Below, piece after piece: positions 36,248 through 46,328 of a stretch of DNA of 64,000 nt. The position numbers and the translations under genes are program-made. The stretch is from Symbiodinium natans (taxonomy: Eukaryota > Sar > Dinophyceae > Suessiales > Symbiodiniaceae), in contig CAJNDS010002162.1 of NCBI GenBank assembly GCA_905221605.1, positions 421,416 through 485,415 on the forward strand, given 5' to 3'. Under the pieces are notes generated by a model. It ran no database searches. It was not told the DNA's origin and saw nothing but the letters and a program-made list of their open reading frames with translations. Numbering within the stretch: the stretch's first letter is position 1; each line of letters opens with the position of its first letter.

Positions 36248-37270
36248 TCACTCGAGCAGCTGGGCTAAAGGAAAAGGAGGAGGATGCTCCAAGCGTCCGA
36301 CATGCGCATAAACTTCCCTCAAGCAGTCACGTGCTGTCGACGGGGCCTGGGCCAGGGCATGCACTCCCAGCGCTTCTTGTACATAGTGCCGAAGCGTCTC
36401 CGGCCTCTGCCACCTTCCAGCGAACTGTAGCATGCCTAAATTTTTATTGGTTTTGAAATGATGGCATGCTCCGCCTCCCCGGAAAGAAGCTAAAGAAAAG
36501 CCGCACTCGCCCACGTTCAAGCTAGCCAGCGCCTCTTTTAATAAGGTGCTCCAGCGCCGTCGACCTACCCGAAGCACTCGGTCCTTAGGTCGCGACCCCG
36601 CTGTCCACCAACGAAGCCACTCAACAACCTGAGGAGTCTCAATGATCACGAATTGGTGCGCCCACACTCTTCTCGTTTTGGCCTGTCTGATTGAAACCAG
36701 AAGTCCGATCCCCTCCGCCATCTCCGGCGCCTCGGGAAAACATAGGTCTCGCACCTGGAGGCCATCAACTTCACCTGGTCGCATCAGCCCTGTAAACGCG
36801 AGCCAGCACCCCAACATTGATGACCACCACTCCAATCTTCGTAAACCTCTATGAGCGAACCCTCGAGCTAACATAACCACCAACAAGCATTGCAGGATGT
36901 AATGTGTGATTGGAATCCGCGGCTTAATCGGTTGTAGCAGTCTCCATGCTCGTAACGCAGACCACGTTGTCTTGAGGTAGGCTCCGGACAGGCCATACCG
37001 CCTCTGTAAGCTTAGCACCCCAAGAGTGATCCAGTACAGCTTTTCGCCATTCCGATATCCCTCGTTCACCGCCTTTTCCAGCCACTTGTCCACCACACGC
37101 GCCGAACTACGAGGTCCCAGTGTCCCACCCATCTCCGCCACCAGGCCCAACAACCACACCCCAGCTTCTTTGAGATGACGTCTGTAGGCTGATGACAAGG
37201 TGGCGTCCTGAAGTTTAACGCCCCGCCGCCCACGCCGCGCAGGCATTTGCAAGCTGTTGGCAAAAAGCAC
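36248..37270 (-). CDS. Tyrosine recombinase (integrase) of the DIRS element
   Basis: 340 codons from the first Met (residue 9, MPARRGRR, is an equally good start). The C-terminal catalytic domain shows Arg-I in TGLMRPGEVD (R164), a beta-strand Lys in QAKTRR (K198), Arg-II in SFRGGGACHHF (R264), Trp in GRW (W287, a common replacement of His) and the nucleophile in ETLRHYVQEA (Y296). The HxxR motif reads A-S-F-R: the His is replaced by Ala. The role is strand cleavage and rejoining during integration of the circular DNA copy, in the nucleus. The start overlaps the end of the methyltransferase frame by 56 nt. The frame is intact. Confidence 0.85.
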   Translation of the reverse strand: MLFANSLQMPARRGRRGVKLQDATLSSAYRRHLKEAGVWLLGLVAEMGGTLGPRSSARVVDKWLEKAVNEGYRNGEKLYWITLGVLSLQRRYGLSGAYLKTTWSALRAWRLLQPIKPRIPITHYILQCLLVVMLARGFAHRGLRRLEWWSSMLGCWLAFTGLMRPGEVDGLQVRDLCFPEAPEMAEGIGLLVSIRQAKTRRVWAHQFVIIETPQVVEWLRWWTAGSRPKDRVLRVGRRRWSTLLKEALASLNVGECGFSLASFRGGGACHHFKTNKNLGMLQFAGRWQRPETLRHYVQEALGVHALAQAPSTARDCLREVYAHVGRLEHPPPFPLAQLLE

Positions 37271-38105
37271 GAGGATAAGCTCCAGCCCTCTTCGCCCGCT
37301 GTCCCCTCAAAGGAGCGCCATGCGTGTGGTTCTTGGGACATCTCTTAACCACGTTTTCAAGCCAGGGGCAGTTTGAGAGCAGGATCGTCGGTTTCTGATT
37401 TGGCAAAGGTCCATTCTCAACATCATGGAAAGCACAAAAATCAACTCGATATCGCTGAACCACATGCTGTGACATGAACACTTCCGTCTGCCGCATGAGC
37501 CAGGCCTTCGAGTCTCTCGGGTGCTCGATGATGAAATATCCCCCTTGCCGGGCAATCACGTCGGCTAACTGCAGTGCACGGCTCCAGAGTAGGTTTCCCC
37601 GAGCGACCTCTGGATTGCGGCAGTCACCTTCAGGCAGGCCACGTGGACGCAGGGCACCACCTCGGTCAAGATTTCGCAGCACCGAGAAGCTGCTGCAAGG
37701 TGGCGCGAGCCACAGCCACACAATATCACCAACCGCTAAGCGTCGGTCAATATGGGCCCCTAGAGCGTCCTGGCCCCACAGCATGTCAATGGGCTCCTCC
37801 ATTTCTATCCCAGACTCGACATGAGCAGCAGTGATCCGAGCTGACCCCGCAAAAATCTCCCATCCCCGCATCTGTCTCTGACCCACTCCCCACCTCCTCA
37901 GCCATCTCGGCCCCAGTTTCGGCGGGGGCAAAGTCCTGAACCCCTCGCGGTGGTCTGCTTGATTGCTCTCCGTTTCGATCCAGATCAGAGCAACGGACAC
38001 CCCAGCCATCACCAAATATGGAAGGTGCAATCGGAGTAGCCCATTCAACTTATACGAACTAGACCTTCCTTTAGCAACCACACAGACCACAACAAAAGAG
38101 TCATT
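37215..38105 (-). CDS. RNase H C-terminus fused to a C5-cytosine methyltransferase-like domain
   Basis: Read from 38,105 this frame begins NDSFVVVCVVAKG, the third catalytic-Asp region of RNase H, continues to the last catalytic Asp in SNQADHREG, and then enters a new domain. That domain (counted from the GTG at 38,090) has GWEIFAGSARITA (about 76-88; SAM-binding motif I), WLAPPCSSFSVLRN (P131-C132; motif IV with the nucleophile Cys), FIIEHPRDSKAW (about 186-197; motif VI-like E), KPTILLSN and a C-terminal AYPRAFCQQLANA helix. This is the pattern of C5-cytosine methyltransferases, not of the adenine-type (DPPW) domain usual in DIRS elements. Activity is not certain: the protein is short and motif VI is altered (E-H-P). 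It is in a different frame from the RT ORF, so a 1-nt lesion or frameshift separates the parts. Confidence 0.7.
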   Translation of the reverse strand, partial: NDSFVVVCVVAKGRSSSYKLNGLLRLHLPYLVMAGVSVALIWIETESNQADHREGFRTLPPPKLGPRWLRRWGVGQRQMRGWEIFAGSARITAAHVESGIEMEEPIDMLWGQDALGAHIDRRLAVGDIVWLWLAPPCSSFSVLRNLDRGGALRPRGLPEGDCRNPEVARGNLLWSRALQLADVIARQGGYFIIEHPRDSKAWLMRQTEVFMSQHVVQRYRVDFCAFHDVENGPLPNQKPTILLSNCPWLENVVKRCPKNHTHGAPLRGQRAKRAGAYPRAFCQQLANACAAWAAGR

Positions 38106-40216
38106 GAGCCCAGCTGGATCGTGCCTGCATTGGCCAAGTCGCTGCAGAAGCGCCGGAGTTCACGACCTAGAGCTCGATACTCTTGCAAGTTCACATGGGA
38201 CGTCTGCCGGAAACTATAACTGGCCGTGGCTGACCACTCCAAGCTCTCCGCCAGCCGGCTGCCGAACAAGGACGGGCGCACCGGCTCCTCCTCCATCAAG
38301 TCGGGGGGCTCCTGCCGATCCAGACGCACTGCCTTGCCTCTAATCTCACTTCGTCTCCAGAGTTCCTGGGCAAGGTCCGGCTGGATCTGTGCCCGCACCG
38401 CCCCGCCGCTTGTCGGCGTAGCATCTGTCGCCAGCAGGGAACAGCAGAGCTTCTTGCGCATACACCAGACTGCAACTGGAAGATGCAAAGCCACACTGCG
38501 TAATTCATCAAGCAAGAACTCGGGCAAACGAATCCAGATCCCCTCCTTCATGTTCGACACAAAGTTGAAAAAGTGATGCAAGAGACAGAACAGTTCGCGC
38601 CTGAAGCCAAAGATGAAGGCCAAGAAGCCTGCCAGTTTCTGCAGTATCACCTTTGTTGCACGGCCAACTCTAACTATCGCCGACGTCAGCTTCCACACCT
38701 GTCGTCTGGTCTCCAGGGGGGCGCCCACACGGCCTCGAACACCGTCTACGTGAGCTCCCCAAGCCCGGAACTGCGTCAGCATACGAAACTCCTTGTGCAC
38801 TGCCCTCTCCAGACCTGCCTCCAGGTAGGCAGCCTCGGCCGCCCGAACCTTCATCACATCCTCGTCTCCAGCCTCAGGTTCACGAGGACAAAACGAACCA
38901 TCTTGCGCGACAGGGCCTCCTGCCCGCACTTTCGCTGTGATCAGCAGGTCATCTAGGTACACACCTTCCCAAACTTCTGACTTAGGAGCGTGCTGGCCGT
39001 ACACCAGGAGGTTCTCAGCTCGCAGAAGTCCGAACTTCTGCAGGACAGCTTCATGCGTTGCTTGAGCTATAGCACACCCGTTTACGTCGCCCATTCCTAG
39101 GACCCGGAAGCAAAGCCTGTAAGTCTGGCGGGGATCCAGGCCGCGTTGTCGCACCAGTTCGGGCGCCACCGGCCTGCCAACCGAATTGTATTTCACCCAG
39201 TTCGCAGGAAGCTTCAGAGAATAGTAATAATTCCGCAAATCGTCCCCTGAACCACGCAGATACTCATCTTCCCTTAGCAACATGCGAGTGAAGCAGCAGG
39301 CACTGGGCAAGCGAGCCCACGGAAGCTTTACCATGGTTCCATTCTCAGGACGACGATCATAGATCAGCCTATCCTCCGACTCATTCTTCGGGACACTGAA
39401 CAAACCCCCCGTCAACAAGTTTCCATCCATGTCCCTCGGGAGGTCCTTCTCGGCGACAAGCACCGCCATGCCCGTAGCCAAAAGCTTTTCTGCCACCACC
39501 TTTTCTTCCGCCTCAGGCACATTGTGAAATGCCCGGGGCACCCTCTCCCACAAATGCTCCGGCAACCTGTGCTTTGCCAGGTTATTCACGATCTCCGCTC
39601 TCTCAACAGGGAGCCAGTCAAGAGGGTCAACACTGCCAGCCTCAGCGGGCACCGCCACGCGTTCCGCGACGACCGGGAGCGCCGTTGAAGCCGAAGAGAT
39701 CGCACCAACCTGGGCACGATCATCAGGGTAGCCTGCAACTGCACCCGGGACCTGGCCAATCAGTTCCTCAAGAAGCGCGCGTTTCCCACTGCACTCTAAA
39801 GTTTCAAAGACTACGTCCTCAGATGCAAATTCCTCCATCTCGCCAAGTAGCCTATCAGCAAAAAGCCGAGCGTCTTGTACGCTTCTGTAGCCCACTCGCG
39901 GCTCGTAACCACTGCTTCCCGGACGAGGACAACCAAGCACCACAAAGTTGGACCAGGCCACAAACGCATTGAGCGAGGCCTTGCTCCACCATAATGCAGC
40001 CGCTCGGCCATCCAAAGCGCCTCCGGTTTGGAGGACCTCCGGGTAAGGCAGGGCACACGGGAAAAGAGATATCGAGCTGCCGGACCGTTCCAGCAAGGTA
40101 CCTTGGGCGCTCTCGAACCATGTAAGATAACTGAGAAATTTTGAATTCCGATCGGGAAGAGCAGGATGTCTAAGACAGCGTTGCCCCATTCCCTCATGCG
40201 GCTTCTCATAGGACAT
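38106..40216 (-). CDS. Reverse transcriptase - RNase H of the DIRS element
   Basis: Starts at ATG 40,216 (MSYEKPHEGMG), which overlaps the Gag-like stop codon in TGATG. About 700 residues. The RT core shows LFSVPKNESEDRLIYDRRPE (fingers), LRNYYYSLKLP, FRVLGMGDVNGCAIAQATHE and the catalytic VYLDDLLITAK (YLDD). RNase H follows with SLLATDATPTSGGAVRA (first Asp) and LQEYRALGREL (Glu). The frame leaves the RNase H after GTIQLG near 38,106 and continues one frame over (to 37,215). It copies element RNA to DNA in the cytoplasm or nucleus. In this frame the ORF would stop at 38,045. Confidence 0.85.
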
Positions 40217-41440
40217 CACTTGCGGCTCGCGGTGGCCGCTTCGTCTTCCTCGGCCTCCGCTCGTCCTTGGGCCTCGGAGACCTTCTTGCGCAACTTCAGC
40301 ACCGCTTCTTGGTAGCCCGAAATCACAGCCATCTCCTCTTTGCTCCCTGCCCACTCCTTCTTCTGCAAGGGGTCGCTCAACCCCGTGAGCAACCACGCGG
40401 TGGACCAATCGCCCTGGTGTAAAACCGCCTGCATCTTCTGTTTGACCTCCTCGAAGAAGTTCGTAAACAGCAGCGTCGAGGACAGCACAACGGTAAAGGC
40501 CCTTGAAGCGACCCCAATTCTGCCTCTTGAGGTAGTCTCTGACCGTCCACGCCTGGCCCGGGATCACTCCCAGCTCTTCCCGCATCTCCTTTTCGAAGTT
40601 CTCCCATACACGGCGTGGCCTCCGATGGATCTCCTCGCGCAGCTTTCTTAAGGTCACCACGGCCTTCATCCCTCGCTTGCCGTCCCCCTCCTCGTCGTCC
40701 GAACTTCCGGAGGACGTACCACCAAGGAGATCTCCCGAGCTGGACGCCCGGCTGCCGCGACCTTTCTGCTTCTTCTTCTTCTTCTTGTCCTTCTTGGCAT
40801 GGTCCAGAAGCATGGACATCATTAGGAGCTGCATCGTCTGGCCTGGATCGCCTCCCTTTGCCAGACTCTGGAGCATAACTTGCTTCAAATCCGGCTCGTC
40901 GTCGTCCTCGCCCGGGCGTTGCTTTCGACTCTTGGCCTTCAGACTTCCACGGCCTGGTGCCAGATACCCCCTCGGGGCACCGGCCTCCTCGGCCTCGCTC
41001 TCCTCCTCGTCCTCGTCCTCGTCCTCGCCAAAGAGCTGGTTGAGCCCACGAAGCTCCTTCGAGAGGCGGCTCGCCTCTTTCGGGGCCTTTCCACGGGGCC
41101 GCACAGTGACTGGGCACTCGGCCTCGCTGCTCTCGATGTCCGCCGCATTGCCCCTCTTCCAACCCGTCTGGCACTCGCTCAGCGAAGGCAGATCTTTCGG
41201 TCGAAGCCCTGACCAGCCCTCCGGCTGGCACAGGGTAGTAGAAGTCTGCGGGACCCTCAAGAAGGCCACAGCCTTCTCACCAGACCCCACGACCTTCTTC
41301 TGGCCTATGATCTCCACCGCTTCCGGCGCAGTGCCAACAATGATGTTAGTTTTTGGCAAACTCACGGCCCATCCAGCCACAGGCACATCCCGGCCCTCAC
41401 TACGGACCACTACGTAAACGAGGTCCCCAACCTCGGACAT
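40216..41440 (-). CDS. Gag-like ORF of the DIRS element (one internal frameshift)
   Basis: Starts at ATG 41,440 (MSEVGDLVYVVVRSEG). The N-terminal globular part is followed by an acidic run (EDEDEDEEESEAEEAG), a Lys run and a helical domain (ENFEKEMREELGVIPGQAWT, NWGRFKGLYRCAVLDAAVYE). Near 40,455-40,490 the good frame shifts by +1 and continues QKMQAVLHQGDWSTAWLLTG, PLQKKEWAGSKEEMAVISGY, to TGA at 40,218-40,216. Whether this is a small deletion or a programmed shift cannot be told. It probably forms the nucleoprotein particle. Upstream ATG at 41,482 lies in repeat A1 and is less likely. Confidence 0.7.
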
Positions 41441-41446
41441 CCTATA

Positions 41447-41541
41447 AAAAGCTTGAAAGAACAGGAGCGGCGTGCCTTCCAATGTTCACTCGGCGAATCG
41501 TTAACCTTTGCAGGACACAAAAGACAGGAATAGCCCCTTCA
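41447..41541 (-). repeat. DIRS split repeat A1 (95 bp)
   Basis: Left end of the element in coding orientation, identical by eye to A2. The Gag-like ATG lies 7 bp inside its inner edge. Confidence 0.92.
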
Positions 41542-41545
41542 ACCC

Positions 41546-41693
41546 ATCTAAACCCTAAACCCTAAATCCGAAACCCTACATCATCTGCGTTTGGAAATGG
41601 AAATCCGGAAGCCCTCCCGGAACTGCTCCGCGCCGCGCCCACCTCATTCTTGTGCTCTTCGAAGAAGGCCCTTGGGTCCACGGAGCGTCTTGA
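41546..41693. other. Short CCCTAAA array and unique sequence
   Basis: Four telomeric units at 41,546-41,576, then 115 bp with no recognisable feature. Confidence 0.7.
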
Positions 41694-42260
41694 GGGTTTA
41701 GGGTTTTTGGGGTTTAGGGTTTTTGGGGTTTAGGGTTTTTAGGGTTTTTAGGGTTTTTAGGGTTTTTAGGGTTTTTAGGGTTTTTAGGGTTTTTAGGGTT
41801 TTTAGGGTTTTTAGGGTTTTTAGGGTTTTTAGGGTTTTTAGGGTTTTTAGGGTTTTTAGGGTTTTTAGGTTTTTAGGGTTTTTTATGGTTGTTGGGGTTT
41901 TTAGGTTTTTAGGGTTTTTAGGTTTTTAAGGGTTTTGAGGGTTTTAGGTTTTGTAGGGTTTTTAGGTTTTTAGGGTTGTTAGGTTTTTAGGGTTTTTAGG
42001 GTTTTTAGGGTTTTTAGGGTTGTTAGGGTTTTTAGGGTTTTTAGGGTTTTTAGGGTTTTTAGGGTTTTTAGGGTTTTTAGGGTTTTTAGGGTTTTTAGGG
42101 TTTTTAGGGTTTTTAGGGTTTTTAGGGTTTTTAGGGTTTTTAGGTTTTTAGGGTTTTTAGGGTTTTTAGGGTTTTTAGGGTTTTTAGGGTTTTTAGGGTT
42201 TTTAGGGTTTTTAGGGTTTTTAGGGTTTGTAGGGTTTTTAGGGGTTTTAGGGTTTTTGGG
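41694..42260 (+). repeat. TTTTTAGGG 9-bp array
   Basis: About 60 units of a telomere-like word with two extra T. Few variants (TTTGTAGGG, TTGTTAGGG). Confidence 0.95.
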
Positions 42261-42720
42261 TTTTTGGGGTTTTGGGGTTTAAAGGTGTTTGGGGTAAGGG
42301 GGGGGTTTTAGGGTTTTAGGGCTTTTTTTAGGGCTTTTAGGTCTTTTTATGGGCTTTAGGGGCTTTTAGGGCTTTTTAGGGCTTTTAGGGCTTTTAGGGC
42401 TTTTAGGGGCTTTTAGGGCTTTTAGGGCTTTTAGGAGGGCCTTTTAGGGCTTTTAGGGTTTTTTTTTAGGGTTTTTAGGGTTTTTAGGGGTTTTTAGGGT
42501 TTTTAGGGTTTTTATGGTTTTTAGGTTTTTAAAGGGTTTTTCGGGTTTCAGGGGTTTTCATGGTTTTCAGGGTTTTCAGGGTGTTTCCAGGGTTTTCAGG
42601 GTTTTTTCAGGTTTTTCAGGGTTTTCAGGGGGTTTCAGGGTTTCAGGTTTTCAGGTTTTCAGGGTTTTTCAGGGTTTTGCAGGGTTTTCAGGGTTTCAGG
42701 GTTTTTTTCAGGGTTTTTCA
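42261..42720 (+). repeat. GGGCTTTTA and TTTTCAGGG sub-arrays
   Basis: First GGGCTTTTA units (about 42,320-42,460), then a return to TTTTTAGGG, then TTTTCAGGG units to 42,720. Confidence 0.9.
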
Positions 42721-44800
42721 GGTTTGTGGGGTTTGTTGGGTTTTGTGGGTTTTGTGGGTTTGTGGGGTTGTGTGGGGTTTGTTGGGTTTGTGGGTTTTGG
42801 GGGTTTGTGGGGTTTGTGGGGGTGTGGGGTTTGTGGTGGGGTTTGTGGGGTTTGGGGTTTGTGTTGTGGGGTTTGTGGGGTTTGTGGGGTTTGTGGGGTT
42901 TGTGGGGTTTGTGGGGTTTGTGGGGTTTTGTGTGGTTTTGTGGGGTTGTGTGGGGTTTGTGGGTTTTGTGGGGTTTTGGGGGTTTGTGGGGTTTTTTTGT
43001 GGGTTTTGTGGGGTTTGTGGGGTTTGGGGTGGTTTTGTGGGGTTTGTGGGTTTGTGGGGTTTGGTTTGGGGGTTTGTGGGGTTTGTGGGGTTTGTGGGTT
43101 TTTGGGGGTTTGTGGGGTTTTGTGGGGTTTGTGTGGGTGGGGTTTGTGGGGTTTGTGGGTTTTGTGGGGTTTTGTGGGGTTTGTGGGTTTGTGGTTGTGT
43201 GGGTTTGTGGGGTTTGTGGGGTTTGTGGGGTTGTGGGTTTTGTGGGGTTTTGTGGGGTTTGTGGGTTTGTGGGTTTGTGGGTTGTGTGTGGGGTTTGTGG
43301 GTTGTGTTTGTGGTTTGGGGGTTTTGGGGTTTGTGGGGTTTGTGTGGGTTGTGGGGTTTGTGGTGTTTGTGGGGTTTGTGGGGTTTGTGGGTTTGTGGGG
43401 TTTGTGGGGTTTGTGGGGTTTGGTTGGGGTTTGGGGTTTTGGTTTGTGGGGTTTTGGGGGGTTTTGTGGGGTTTGTGGGTTGGGGTTTGTGGGGTTTTGT
43501 GGGGTTTTGTGGGTTTGTGGGGTTGTTGTGGGGTTTGGGGGTTTGGGGGTTTGGTGGGGTTGTGGGGTTTGGGTGTGTGGTTTGTGGGGTTTGTGGGTTT
43601 GTGGGGTTTGTGGGTTTGTGGGGTTTGTGGGGTTTGTGGGGTTTGTGGGGTTTGTGGGGGTGGGGTGGGTTTGTTGGGGTTTTGTGGGGTTTGTGGGGTT
43701 TGTGGGGTATTGTGGGGTTTTGTGGGGTTTGTGGGGTTTGTGGGGGTTTGTGGGGTTTTGGGGGTTTGTGGGGTTGTGGGGGTTTTGGGTTTGTGGGGGG
43801 TTGGGTGGGGTTTGTGGGTTTGTGGGTTTGTGGGGGTGGGGTGGGTTTGTGGGGTTTTGTGGGGTTTGTTGGGGTTTGTGGTTTTGTTGGGGTTTTGTGG
43901 GGTTTGTGTGTTTGTGGGGTGTGGGGGTTTGGGGGTTTGTGGGGGTTTGTGGGGGTGGGGTTTGTGGGGGTTTGTGGGGTTTGTGGGGTTTGTGGGGTTT
44001 GTGGGGTTTGTGGGGTTTTGGGTTGTTTTGGGGGTTTGTGGGGTTTGTGGGGTTTGTGGGGTTTGTGGGGTTTGTGGGTTTTGTGGGGTTTGTGGGTTGG
44101 GGGTTGTGGGTTTTGTGGGGTTTGTGGGTTGGTTTGTGGTGTTTGTGGGTTGTGGGTTTTGGGTTTGTGGGTTTGTGGGTTTGTGGGTTGGTGGTGGGGT
44201 TTGGTGGGGGGTGGGGGTTTGGGGGGGGTGGGTTTGGGGGGGTGGGGTTTGTGGGGGTTGGGGGGTGGGGGGTTTGGGGGGGTTGTGGGTTTGTGGGGGT
44301 TTGTGGGGTTGGGGGGTTGTGGGGGTTGGTGGGGTTGGGGGGTTGTGGGGTTTGTGGGGTTTGTGGGGTTGTGGGGTTTGTGGGGTTTTGGGGTTTGGGG
44401 TTTGGGGTTGGGGGTTGGGGGTTGGGGTTTGGGATTTGGGGTTTGGGGGTTTGGGGTTTGGGATTTGGGATTTGGGGTTTGTGGGGTTTGTGGGGTTTGT
44501 GGGGTTTGTGGGGTTTGTGGGGTTTGTGGGGTTTGTGGGGTTTGTGGGGTTTGTGGGGTTTGTGGGGTTTGTGGGGTTTGTGGGGTTTGTGGGGTTTGTG
44601 GGGTTTGTGGGGTTTGTGGGGTTTGTGGGGTTGGTGGGGTTTGTGGGGTTTGTGGGGTTTGTGGGGTTTGTGGGGTTTGTGGGGTTTGTGGGGTTTGTGG
44701 GGTTTGTGGGGTTTGTGGGGTTTGTGGGGTTTGTGGGGTTTGTGGGGTTTGTGGGGTTTGTGGGGTTTGTGGGGTTTGTGGGGTGTGGGGTTTGTTTAGG
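42721..44800 (+). repeat. TTTGTGGGG 9-bp array, about 2.1 kb
   Basis: More than 200 units. It is degenerate (G-run and T-run length) from 42,721 to about 44,470 and nearly perfect from 44,475 to 44,790. The period of nine leaves all three plus-strand frames and one minus-strand frame open for about 700-800 codons; these are not genes. Very G-rich on the plus strand, with G-quadruplex potential. Confidence 0.97.
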
Positions 44801-45395
<595 letters not shown>

Positions 45396-45585
45396 GAAAA
45401 GCTTTATAACAGACAGAACAAAAGAACTACTGAAAGGACTGAAAGATAGAAAGATGCAAAAAGAAAATGAATGTCACAACTGCGATGAAACGAGATGATA
45501 TTTGCACGTCACTATTGTTCGATGGAGGCCTCTGGCAGCTTGATGCCACGTACGAACGCCACGAACTGTTGGAGATACATTTCAA

Positions 45586-46311
45586 TTGCAACTACCCTTC
45601 AGGAAGTGTTTCCGCATGCCCGTGGCCATATCATCGGCTAGTGTCCACGTGGCTTCACTCCGCGAAGTGTCTTGGCCGGAGACGTGTTCTCGGAACGTGT
45701 CAAGGAGGTGTCATTGCTTCTTTGCTCTTGGTGTAGCCATGTCCGCACGAGCCTTTTACCTTTGTGGACTTGCGGCGCTTAATACTTGTTATACACAGAA
45801 CATGTACGGACAATTATGGGTGCAATCTGTGCAGGAAGCCTCGGTGAGGTTTGCAGAATTTTTTTCCGCGCCGTCACTCAAGCAAGCCCACATCGTGCAG
45901 AAAATGCACAGCATCAGCCAAGCCTTGGCATTTCAAGCGACAAGCAACACATCAAATGTTTTTGGCCAAGGGCGCAGCGCAGGGTCTAGGGAAATAGGTT
46001 TGCAACTAAATCCGTCAAGGTTTTTGAAACCTCTTCTTACCCGATTGCCGGTCAAAAAAAACAAAAAAAAACGTGTCACACCGTTGCAGTTCTGCGGCTT
46101 CGTTTGGGACAGCAAACAACAGACTAAAGCTCGCCAACAGACTGTCGACGACAGCCAGGGGCGGCGTGGAGCAGCGAAACTCGTCCCCAGTGCGATACTT
46201 GCCTTCCCACCAGTCGGATGCTCACTTACCCAAAAAGCCCAATACCCCTCAATTAAGGAATATTCCTTAAATCGTACTAAGGATCCCCTTTTTTTCAGGT
46301 ATATTCCTTAA
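45586..46311 (+). CDS. Hypothetical 241-codon ORF
   Basis: A long frame in unique, non-repetitive sequence, with segments such as ALNTCYTQNMYGQLWVQSVQ and EASVRFAEFFSAPSLKQAHI that look coding. The last part runs into the foldback element at 46,236, so the natural C-terminus is probably lost or the ORF is fortuitous. No family was recognised. Confidence 0.3.
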   Translation: MQLPFRKCFRMPVAISSASVHVASLREVSWPETCSRNVSRRCHCFFALGVAMSARAFYLCGLAALNTCYTQNMYGQLWVQSVQEASVRFAEFFSAPSLKQAHIVQKMHSISQALAFQATSNTSNVFGQGRSAGSREIGLQLNPSRFLKPLLTRLPVKKNKKKRVTPLQFCGFVWDSKQQTKARQQTVDDSQGRRGAAKLVPSAILAFPPVGCSLTQKAQYPSIKEYSLNRTKDPLFFRYIP

Positions 46312-46328
46312 TTAAGGGGTATTGGGCT
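46236..46328. repeat. Foldback element with 28-bp inverted arms
   Basis: Left arm 46,236-46,263 and right arm 46,301-46,328 are inverted copies with one mismatch; the loop holds gtactaaggatcccc. It shares ccccttaattaaggaatat with the palindrome at 10,858-10,941, so they belong to one small family. Confidence 0.85.

Larger units (their letters stand above)
34790..41541 (-). mobile_element. DIRS-order retrotransposon with split direct repeats
   Basis: On the minus strand the order is A1 (41,541-41,447), Gag-like ORF, RT-RNase H, methyltransferase-like domain, tyrosine recombinase, B1 (35,335-35,121), A2 (35,118-35,024), B2 (35,004-34,790). This A1-body-B1-A2-B2 layout is the known split-direct-repeat arrangement of PAT/Ngaro-type DIRS elements, which integrate by tyrosine recombinase through a circular intermediate and make no target duplication; none is seen. 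Both repeat pairs look identical, implying a recent insertion. No other source for the four domains in this order is plausible. Confidence 0.9.
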
